Origin: Saprolegnia diclina VS20
Lineage: Eukaryota > Oomycota > Saprolegniomycetes > Saprolegniales > Saprolegniaceae
Direction of reading: 5' to 3'
DNA: 26,074 nucleotides
NCBI RefSeq assembly: GCF_000281045.1
Contig: NW_008246230.1
Location: 36,600 to 62,673 of the forward strand
Shown: positions 7,984-19,571 of the stretch, piece after piece
Numbering within the stretch: position 1 is the stretch's first letter
Layout: the number at the start of each line of letters is the position of its first letter
Translations under genes and position numbers: made by a program
Notes under the pieces: generated by a model
What the model saw: the letters and a program-made list of their open reading frames with translations, nothing else
What the model was told of the DNA's origin: nothing
Databases searched by the model: none

Positions 7984-10340
7984 TTAGCTGTCCGTCAAGT
8001 CGATCAAGTTGTCTGTGGTTGCCGCCTCACGTGTCGCAGACGCCGAGGACCCCACGATGACGAACACGTCGCGCGCGCAGGTGGCGCCGACGATGGCGTC
8101 GACATCCGCCAGGGATATCGGTGTTGGGAGGGCCAAGACAGCCTCTTGTTGACCATGGGTCCAGAGGCTGCACGGTGGCACCCGCCGCGCATCGCTCAGT
8201 GTCTGTCGAAGCATCGTCAAGAAGCCGCGTCGGTCGTCCTCCACTTGGCATGGCAGCGTCAAGTGTGGGACATCCGGCAAATCGCCGCGCAGCACCTTGG
8301 CCGCCAAGTAGTCGGGCGACACGTACGTATTGGTGGCATACGCAGTGAAGGAAAATTCCCATCGCAGCACACGCCTACGTGCACACTGAGCGCCAGTGCT
8401 CTGGAGTGGGCGGTCGACTCGTTACATTTGGACGAGCTGGACGATCCAAGCTTCGATCACGTCGCGAAGCACCCCCTTGGGAACCTTCTTGGCGTCAATT
8501 GTGTCGGGCCATTGGAGGCCTCGCTTCGTCAAAAGGCACTCGTCCACGAGCTGCTTGAGCGTATACCGCTTCTCTCTACATGGCTGTCAGCGATGAGCAC
8601 ATCGGAGAAGGTTGAGCTACTTGGTCTTGGCTGCCTGCAGCGTCGCGAGCACTTGCTGTGCTTGGTCGGAGCTCGAAATCGACGTCGAGGCCGGGGCACC
8701 GTCGCAAATGTCGCACGAATTCCCGCATGCGTCGATGGTTTCGGCAAAGTACGCGCCCATGTGCACTTTCCGGCACTCTTCGCGCGCACTGCAGTAGCTC
8801 ACGATCGACGTAAAGTTGGCAAGGCCGTCGCGCTCGGCGTGGACGAGCGCCGCGACCCGGGGCACGTCCATCGATCTATAGTACAAAATGCAGTGAGCCG
8901 GGGCCCCGTCGCGGCCGGCGCGGCCCGATTCTTGGTAGTAGCCTTCGAGCGACTTGGACATGGTGGCGTGGATGACAAAGCGCACGTCGGGCTTGTTGAT
9001 GCCGAGTCCGAACGCGATCGTGGCCACCATGACCTGGAGGTTGCCTGCGACCCACGCCGTGTGCACCTACTCAAGATTCATTCAGCGAAATACAGTGTCG
9101 TGGGCGCACCGCGTGGCGGTCGGGGTGGTGGGCGTGGTAGTACCCTGCGGCGACACCGGCCTCGGAGAGCGCGGCGGCCAACGTCTCGGTTTCCTTGCGA
9201 CTGAGGCAGTAGACGATGCCGGCCGAGGTCGGCGCGAACGCCTGCACGCAGCGCACGAGGTCCAGAGTCGCAGTCGCGTCCGAGGCATCTTTGCGTCGGA
9301 CTTCGTAGTGCAAATTGGGGCGCAGGAACGACGTGTGGAAGAACGCGCAGTGCGGAATCTCGAGCAGCTTCTTGACGTCGTCAATGACCGAGGGCGTCGC
9401 GGTCGCCGTGAGCGCGAGCAATGGCACAGCAGGGAATTGTCGCTTGAGGATCCCGAGCTTGGCATAGTCCTACGAGCCAGCAATGTTGTGCGACCTGCGA
9501 TGGACGAGGAGTTTGTAGGATTACGTGTCGAAAGTCGTGGCCCCACTGGCTGCAGCAGTGGGCTTCGTCGATCACGAATCGCTGGAGCCGCTTGGCGTGG
9601 TACGCCTTCTCGAGGCGCGACATGAGTAACTTGCTGCCCGAGATCTTCTCGGGGGTCACAAAGAGCAGCAAAAGCGGCGTCTCGTCTTTGCCGAGGAGTC
9701 GCGCGTAAATGGCCGACGCGTCTTGGCGCGAGGTCTCGCCCGTGAGCGTGCACGCGGCGCCGTCGCCGTAGATGCGGCAAAAGTGCATCACCTACCCGGT
9801 GGTAGAGCGAATGCTGGGTCGCGCGATGACGTACTTGGTCGTGGATGAGCGAGACGAGCGGCGAAATGACGAGAGTAAAGCCAGCTGCCTGCATCAGACA
9901 GCACGTTCATACGACCATGTAGCCCAAGAGGGTAGATACCTTTTCCAGCACGGCGGGAAGCTGGTAGCAGAGGCTCTTGCCGCCCCCGCTGCGCATGATG
10001 ACAAACGCATCCTGCTTGCGCAGCGTGGTCTGGATCACGGCTTCTTGTGTTGGGCGAAAGGTCTCGAGGTGAAACTAGTCGCAAGAATATGCAGTCGTGC
10101 ATGCTACCGAGAGCGTACCTCGTGCTGAAGCGTCGCGGCCAGCATCGCCGGCGTCACGACAACGGTTGCGATGGCCTCAATGGCGTCGGTGGGCTCTGGC
10201 GCCGACGTCTTCTGGCGCTTCCGGCGTCGTCGCAGCGCATCTATCTCCTCTTGGAGCTCCATCTGCCGCTGCAGGAGCAGCTGCATCTCGAGCTCGACCT
10301 CGGCGAGCGCAGCCTCCTTGGTCGCAAGCTCGGCGTCCAT
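7984..10340 (-). CDS. RECQL: RECQ1-type ATP-dependent DNA helicase with HRDC-like tail
   Basis: This is a 3'-5' DNA helicase for replication-fork and recombination maintenance, in the nucleus. The eight exons are 10340-10119, 10074-9940, 9888-9835, 9791-9525, 9469-9110, 9066-8621, 8575-8426 and 8374-7984. The seven introns are 43-55 nt, and the product is 674 aa. Residues 1-74 hold a short coiled coil like the human RECQ1 N-terminus. Motif 0 is FRPTQ (84). Motif I is GGGKSLCYQ (K107), preceded by MRS where MPT is usual. Motif Ia is [11 protein letters not shown], motif II is DEAH (212-215) in [16 protein letters not shown], motif III is ALTATAT and motif VI is [10 protein letters not shown] (391-400). 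The zinc-binding cysteines are about 444, 460, 464 and 467. An RQC winged-helix part with YATNTYVS follows. Exon 8 adds an HRDC-like segment ([15 protein letters not shown]) and ends in LIDLTDS, which resembles a SUMO-interacting motif. Wording such as [11 protein letters not shown] and LGILKRQFP matches RECQ1 rather than BLM or WRN. It is divergent from the USP gene. Confidence 0.95.
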
Positions 10341-10449
10341 GGTGTATCCGGCCAGATTATCCGGTATAACCCGCTCACTTGGAGCGAGTATACGTGGGCA
10401 AAAGATATGACTGAGCCGGAAAGTGAGGTCAAACTTGCCTTTGACGCCG
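10341..10449. promoter_or_regulatory. 109-nt bidirectional promoter between RecQ helicase and USP
   Basis: The whole space between the two start codons is 109 nt, so both genes must share promoter sequence unless start sites lie inside coding DNA. It contains TATCCGG at 10345-10351 and TATCCGGTATA at 10358-10368. These are close variants of the palindrome found in other promoters of this window. No canonical TATA box can be assigned with confidence. Confidence 0.6.
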
Positions 10450-13400
10450 ATGAACGAGTCCGTCGCCCCCGTGCACAAGGCGCCCGAGCTCCAGGTCACG
10501 ACCTTCCGCGACTTCCAGACCAACTGCACCCTCCTCGAGAACTCCCTCCGCGACGGCGGCTCGGACCCGCGCCCGGACCTGCTGAAGCTGCAGACCTGGG
10601 TCCGCTGGGTCAACGACGGCCACGGGTCGCCGGCCCACGAAACGTACCTCTACTCGACGTCGCTGCCGCGCGTCGCCAATGGTTTCTTGCGCCGGTCCTT
10701 TGCGCGCTTCCCGGACGGCGACGTGCTCACGCAGATCGTCGGCTTTCTGCGCGAGCTGGCCATGCACCTCGTGCGTCGCCTGCACAATTCGACGCAGCTC
10801 CTCGCCGACATTGAGACCTTGCACGCGCTCCTCGATCCGAGCCACAACTTTTACATGTACCATGGCGTTCCGGCGTGGAACACGGAGATTGAGCTCGACG
10901 AAGAAGCCGTTGGTGACGCGATACCGATGTCCACGCAGGTGGGCGACGCCGTTGACGCGTACCATGCAGGCAAGCACGTGTGGCTGCAAGGCGTCGTCTT
11001 GGACGTGAAGGGCGATGGCGACGAGGCGTACGTGGGGTTTTACGGCCTCGAGCCGACAGGCGATCGCTGGCTGCCGCGCGCGCATCTCGCACCACTCGGG
11101 GCCAAGACCAAAGAGCACCGCCGTGGCCACGGACCGATCCGCACCGAGCTCGACGAGGACATTCCCGACGCCAACGACAGCGACCGCGCGCCGTACATGT
11201 GCGCGCTCCTCCGTCCCCGCGTCCCGTGCTCGCGCTTCTTTGTGGACGTCCTCAACGCGTTTGGCAGCGTCGGCGGCTTCCAAAAGCTCCCGCTCTTTGT
11301 GCTGCAGCCGCCCATCAACGTGGCCATGATCGCAACCATCGTGTCGCTGATCGCGAACGTACTGCCGTGGGTCACGCGGCCCCTCGCGCACCAGCTCGTG
11401 CGGCAGACCGAGGCGTCCTTGCACTTGCACTGCCCCGACATGGTGCTCTCCCTTTTCGCCAGGGCATGCTCATCGACGAATGGTAGGAGCTCCGCAACAT
11501 GACCAAGCCGATGATGGACACGCTGCACGCGGGCTTCAAAAAGATCTGCCGGCGCCTCTATGTGCGCGTCGATGCATCGCGCAAGGCGGACGAGCTCCTC
11601 CTCGGGCTTTGTCTCCGCTGCCTGCAAAGCGACGTGCTCGAGCACCGCCTCCACGGTCTGCGCTGCCTCACCGACTTTTTGCCGCTGATTCGCCACGCCA
11701 AGGTCGGGCACATCGACCTCAGGCACGTCGTTTGGACTGAGATGGTTGTAGGCGCACCCGCTCGGCGTCAAGCTCGTCGCGTCGTCGCTGGCGTCGTCGT
11801 ACCCGAGCCCAGCGTCGTCGGCGTCCTATGTGCTCATTTCGCTGCCGATCTCCGAGGCTACCGACGAGGCGTCGCTCGCGACATGGTGTGAGACGCACCA
11901 AATCCTCTCGCTTCTCTGCAGCGCGCACGAGCAGCTCATTCGGCGCGGCGTTGACGTCGTCCGGTTCTTCTGCGAAGCGCACCGCTTTGGCCTCGCCGAG
12001 CTGCACCAGGTGTGGGACGCGGTCCTCGCCACCTCGACGGGCGCCGATGTCCGCGCGAGTCTCTTCTTCCTCCTCGAGTCGATCGTCGCGTGGCTCTCTG
12101 TGCCTGTTTGCAAGGAGCTCCTCCGGCTCTTGACGGCCTACCCGACCCCCAGCGTGCACGTTGTCAATTTGGTGGGCAGCATCGCCAAGCACGCCCCGAT
12201 GGATGACCACCTGCATCTCGAGCCCCGATTGCAGCTGGCGCCGATCGAAGGCGACTTGTTCTCGATCCATGCGGCCTGTCGCTGCGAAGCCATCGAGCTT
12301 CTCTGGGGGTACCTCCACGACACGACGGACGACGGACGGCGCCAGCTCTACGAGCCGGCCAAAGCGCAGCTCCAAGAAAGCATCGACGCCAACATTGATG
12401 CGGACGACCACCCGTCGCTGCTGGACGAACCGAGTCTGAGCCCGCTCGTGCTCGACGGCATCGTCGTCCTCTTGACGCAGTGCGTCGCGCGCGTCACGGC
12501 GCACGCCGATGTGCCGCAGGCGCTCGGGATTCTTGGCTACCTCCTGCATCTCTTCCCTTCGGACCACTGGAAGCTTGAGATCATCTCGTGGCTTCATGCG
12601 CGCCACATTGTCCAGCACATTTTGGACGACTTGGTCGATTTCAAAGCGTCTTTGGCCAGCGCCAGCGAGACGGACGACGCACTCGAGGACATGAACGCCG
12701 CGCTCTTGCGTCGTGGCAGCCACGTGGACTTTACGTCGCACCTCAAGGCCCGCCTCGGGTTCCTCTCGCTGCTGTGCGAGCTCGTGCCGCAGTCGCTTAG
12801 CGTCATGCCGTCGCACTTGAGCGTGCTCTGGGACACGCTTCTGGTGCGCAGCGTCCTCCCGTCCGAGCGCAGCATGCTCTTCAAGTGGTTGCTCGCAAAC
12901 GCAATGCACTTGACAAACGACGCGGTCGCATATGTGTTCGAGTCGCTCTTGAGCGACGTGGCCTTTCTCAAGAGCCCGTCCTTGAGCCCGCTCGCGCTCT
13001 CGTGCGTCCTCTGCTACTTTCGTCTGATGAACGACCAAGCGGGCACGCTTCTTCTCGCGCCGTCCGCCACGACCGCGCCGTGCACAACGAACGCGTTAGT
13101 GATTCAGTCGCTGCCTCTGCGCGGCATGGACGCGCTGCTCACGATGCTGCTCGAGGCGTCGCATGCGACGGTCGTGGCGCAGACGCTGCGGTTCGTGGCG
13201 CTTTTGCCGTTCAAGCTCGGGCCGACAGCAGGCACATTGGACCTCGTGACCTTGAGCTTGGAGCGATTGGAGCCGCCGACGCTCGAGCGCGCACTGCTCT
13301 TGCTGACGACGTTTGTCGGCACGGACGTGGCGTCGGCGACTGCTCTCGCCAACGGGAGCTGGGTGCCGCACAGCAGCAACTCGCGCGGCCAAATGCTCAC

Positions 13401-16400
13401 GCTGCTGCTCTCCAACTCGATCAAGGGCACGCCCACGGTCGGCGCAAAAGTGCCGCTTGTCGTGTACGCCAACGACACGGTGCTGCAGATGCAGGTGGCG
13501 GCGACGCTCGCGCTGCAAGTGCCCATGGCCGTGCAGTACCTGCGCTTCTTCCGCGCAGGTCGCGAGATCCAAGAGCTCACGCGCTGCCTGTCACTGTCCG
13601 ACGCCGGGTTCAAGGACGGCGACACGATCCTCGTCTCGCAGCGACCGAATCTGACGCCGGCGAGCGCCAGCGACTACGACGTGCCGATTGTGTTGTCGCC
13701 ATCGTTGTTTCCCAAGCTATTGAGTCTCATGGACTCGCACGTCGAGGCATGGAACCTCTTACTGCGGCTGCCGACGCCCGCGTCGGTCGTCGATGCCATC
13801 CGCAAGCATGAACGCGAGTGGTCGGCGCTGCTGTCGTCAAGCCACCCGTCGCAGCTGCTGTACCGTCTTCAGGTCCTCGACGGGCTCTTGGCGGAGAGCA
13901 GCTTTTTGGACGCGTTTGTGGCGACACACGGACCCGCGTGCATCCTCCAGACGTTCCTCTCGCTGCGCCACGACAGCGGCCCGTCGGGCTTTGAAGCGTA
14001 CGTGCGGCACGAGTCGGCGTTGGTGTGTCTCCGGCTCCTCACGCGCTTCCTCTCGGACGGCGCGACCGTGCAGTTCCCCAAACAGCTCGAGTGGGATGCC
14101 GACTTGTGGGTGGCGTCGGACCTCGCGACGCTGCCCGCTCGGGTCCTCGCCGCGTACGTCGACTGTGTGACGCCGTCGACCGGCACGTCGTTGCGCATCG
14201 AATGGGCACACGACGACATGGCGGCGCTCTGCAACGCGTGCCAGCTCTGGATGGAGGTCTGCGTGCAACACGACCTGCACGGCCTCCTCGATACGCTCTG
14301 CAAGCTCTATGTGCTCGCAGCCTCGACGTTCCAGCAACTCCCGTCGTCGACCGTGCTCCACGGCCTCGTCAGCACACAGCGACCGATCCGCCTTCTCATT
14401 GCGCATACGCTGGTGCTCTTGGCAAGAGCCTCGGACGCGGGTCTGGACGCCGACCGAGCGGCTGCGATGGTTGGCTTGTTGCGCGCTTTCGACGGCGACT
14501 CGGTCGAGTACGTGACGCTGCTCGGGCTCTTCGTCCTCGCCGCGGGCGACCGCGTGGCGAACGTGGCCGCGCTCTTTGAATCGTATGCGGCGCGCGTCTC
14601 GTCCCCCGCGACCTCGGCGACGTTCCTCAGCGACGTGCCGCACACGCAGCTGTTTGGGGACCTGGCGCCGACACCGCTCGAAGGCGCGCTCTTTGTTTTG
14701 CGATGCACCCTGGACAGCAGCCGTGCACTGCAGACGTTCCAGCCGCAGCTGCTCCTCGACCTCTGGCATCTCGGCCTGTTTGCCTACCCGACGGCCGACA
14801 AAACACTCTGGTACCCCCGCTGCAGCACGCCGTCGAGCCGCCACGCGGCGTTCCAGCTGCTCTTGGATCTCTGCAGTATGCCGTCGACAACGTCGCTCTT
14901 GGAGAACGGCAACCTGGCGTTCGTGATGGAGCAAGTGCCGCCGGTTCTGGCGACGCTCACGCGCGTGTACGAGGACTGGGAGTGGGCGTTTGACCCGCAC
15001 AGCGTCATGAAGTCGAGCACGGGGCGCGTCGGCCTGCGCAACCTCGGCTGCACGTGCTACCTCAACTCGACGCTGCAGCAGCTGTTTTACATGCCGCGCT
15101 TCCGCGACGCGATCTTGTCGCTGCCTACGGACCCGGACATGGACGTCGTGACGCAGACGCAGCGGCTCTTTGCGCACTTGGCCGCGACCGAGCAAAAGTG
15201 CGTCGACCCGACGCCGCTCCTCCACTGCCTCCACGACGAAGCCGGCGGCCCGCTCAACGTCATGATGCAGCAGGACGCCGAGGAGTTTTTGACGCGCTTC
15301 GTGGACGGTGTGACCGAGTACCTCAAGACGACGAGTGCGCATACAAACGCCCTCGACGCGGTGTTTGGCGGCACGCTCTGCACGCAGCTGTGCTGCCAAG
15401 GCGGGTGCGGCTCGGTGCGCGAGACGGCAGCGACCTCGTTTGTGTGCATGACGGTCGAGGTCAAGGGCCACGAGAGTCTTCTCTCGAGCTTGCGCACCTG
15501 GAGCGCCGGTGAGATGCTCAGCGGTGTCAACTGCGACGCGTGTGGGAGCAAGCAGGACACGATCAAGCGCGACTGCGTCGAGACGGCGCCCGAGACGCTC
15601 TTGCTGCACCTCAAGCGGTTTGAACTCAACTTTGACACGTTTCTGCGCGAAAAGGTCAACGACGCCTTTGCGTTCCCGATGACGTTGGACCTGTTTCCGT
15701 ACACGAAGGCGGGCCTCGACGCGCCGGACGCGACCACGCCGACGCTGTACGACCTCGTTGGGTGCGTCGTGCACCTCGGCAGCACCGAGTCGGGCCACTA
15801 CTACTCGCTCGTGCTGGACCGCGTCTCGGGCAAGTGGCTCGAGCTCAACGACGACTCGGTCTCGTTCTTTGATCTGCGGCTCCTGGAAACCGAGTGCTTT
15901 GGCGGGCCCGATGCGTCCGGAAGTCTCGTCCTCAACACCAAGAGCGCGTACATCCTCGTGTACGAGAAGCAAGGGGCGACGGCATCGCTCGCGACGGCGT
16001 CGCTGCCGTCGGGGCTCGCCGACGACCTCCGCCGCGAAAACAAGGCGTTTGTCCAAGCGTGTTATGCGCACGACCCCACGTTTCTCGCGTTTCTGAGCGC
16101 CCTCCTCACGCGCCTCCCGCCCACAGAGAGCGACGTTGCCAGTGACGCGCCGCTGTCACCGTTTTTGCACGCGTGTGTGCGCGTCATGCACGTCTACGCG
16201 CGCGCGCACGTGCTCCAGCCGTTGCCGCTGATCTCGCTCTTGACGCACCAAGTGCGGTCGCCGGCGCTGTGCCAAGCGCTGCTGGCGCAGTACGCGTCGC
16301 ACCCGTCGCATGTCGTCGAGATGCTCTTGTACTGCCCCAAGACGGCGGTGCGGTCCGAGTTTGCGGCCTTTCTGAGCCACTTGGTCGTCACGTCGCTGCC

Positions 16401-17491
16401 CCTCGAAGGCGAGTTGCTCGCACTCGGGCTCACGGGGCCGTCGCTCTTTGGGAAGCTCCTCGACCAGCTCTTCACGCTCTCGATGCTCGATGCGATCGTG
16501 CTGAGCTGGCGCACGATGGGCGAGTTCTTTGCGTTTTTCAAAGCCGCCGCGCTCGCCGACGGGCGCTGCCGCGACCTCATGCGCATGCACAAGTGCGGCA
16601 TGTATCTCCTCGACCTCTTCCTCGGCGAAGCGAGCCCGCTCATCGGGTCGGTCTACCCGCCCTACTCGCGCAAGCGGCTGCCCAAGGTCCCCGGGAGCCA
16701 ATTGACACCGCTTTTGGAGCTCGTCGCAGTGCTCTACGAAGGCCAGTCACCGAGCAGCTTGGACGCAGAGACGCGGTCGTGCCTCCTCCTCAAGACGCTG
16801 TACGTGCGCATGTTTCAGTGCGCCGAGCACGCCAAAGCCCTCGCGACGCTTCTTGTCGAGTGGTGCACCGAGTGGGACGCGTTTACCAACTCAGTCATTG
16901 ACGTCGTCGGCCACGTGCTCTCGACGCTCCAGATCTCGACGACCTCGAGTCTCGTCGGGCTCTGGGTCGTCCTCGACCCGTTCTTTCAACTCACCGACTC
17001 GCTCCAAGGCCGGCGCGCGCACGACTGCCTCGTGCTCATGTGGCGCAGCATCCAGTCGCACCGCGGCGTCCTCGCCCAGGCGCAGGTCCTTCTCCCTTGT
17101 CCTTGGACCCGGCGGCTCACTTGATGGAATAGGCGATCGGGCTGCTCCTCGCGCTCGGGTCGGTCCATGCCCACGTCGACGCCGAGCTCCAAGCGACCCT
17201 CGGCGTGTGGGGGCCGTGGGTCGGACCGCTGCTTGCGAGTGTGCGCAAGCAGCCGTGGGCGTTTGACGTGACAACCTCGGATGGCGTCGCGCTCGAGTGG
17301 TGCCACGCGCTCTCGTTCGACCGCGTCGCCCAGTACATTGCCGAAGCCAACCTCTGCGTTCCGTGGCTCGAGGTAGACTAGAACGTTTACGGTCCGGCTC
17401 TAAGTGCGCGTAGGCGCCGGCCGACGACGACGACGACGACCGCGCCGACGCCGACGCGACGGCCTTTTTGTGGGACAACAGCATCGACTAG
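10450..17491 (+). CDS. giant USP9X/USP24/USP34-type ubiquitin carboxyl-terminal hydrolase
   Basis: This is a cysteine protease that removes ubiquitin from proteins. Five exons, 10450-11442, 11487-11702, 11752-17085, 17133-17372 and 17414-17491, are joined by introns of 44, 49, 47 and 41 nt (all TAG-ended, phase 0), giving 2286 aa. ATG 10450 is the first in-frame ATG. Residues 1-1480 are mostly helical and repeat-like, as in the large FAF-X family. A ubiquitin-like segment lies at about 970-1034 (VPLVVYANDTVLQM, then GFKDGDTILV). The catalytic domain starts at about residue 1490. The Cys box is GLRNLGCTCYLNS with C1505, the His box is GHYYS with H1752, and the following LNDDS holds D1770. It has CxxC-type zinc pairs (QGGCGS, CDACGS) and an ECFGG...AYILVYEK end typical of USP9X/USP24/USP34. 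The C-terminus is acidic, with six Asp encoded by (GAC)6 at 17423-17440. Which of the three vertebrate genes is closest cannot be told by eye. Confidence 0.93.
17423..17440 (+). repeat. (GAC)6 trinucleotide tract coding for poly-Asp
   Basis: Six perfect GAC units lie in the last exon of the USP gene, directly after the last intron, and encode part of its acidic C-terminal tail. Such a tract may vary in length between strains. Confidence 0.8.
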
Positions 17492-17528
17492 GCAACGTGT
17501 ATATCCATGTATTCTCGTATTCTCAAGT

Positions 17529-19571
<2,043 letters not shown>

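Noticed and set aside
7864-9204. 446-codon plus-strand frame over the RecQ 3' half
   Set aside because: It lies antisense to RecQ exons 5 to 8 and crosses their introns; it has no recognisable domain, while the minus strand shows RecQ motifs exon by exon.
11719-13038. 439-codon minus-strand frame over USP exons 2-3
   Set aside because: Antisense shadow of the same kind, with repetitive charged composition; the sense frame continues the USP protein.
13837-16071. 744-codon open frame antisense to the USP gene
   Set aside because: The sense strand carries the intact USP catalytic domain. G/C-ending codons on the sense strand avoid TTA, CTA and TCA, which opens the antisense frame by composition. 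The antisense product is Arg/Glu/Val-rich with no motif.
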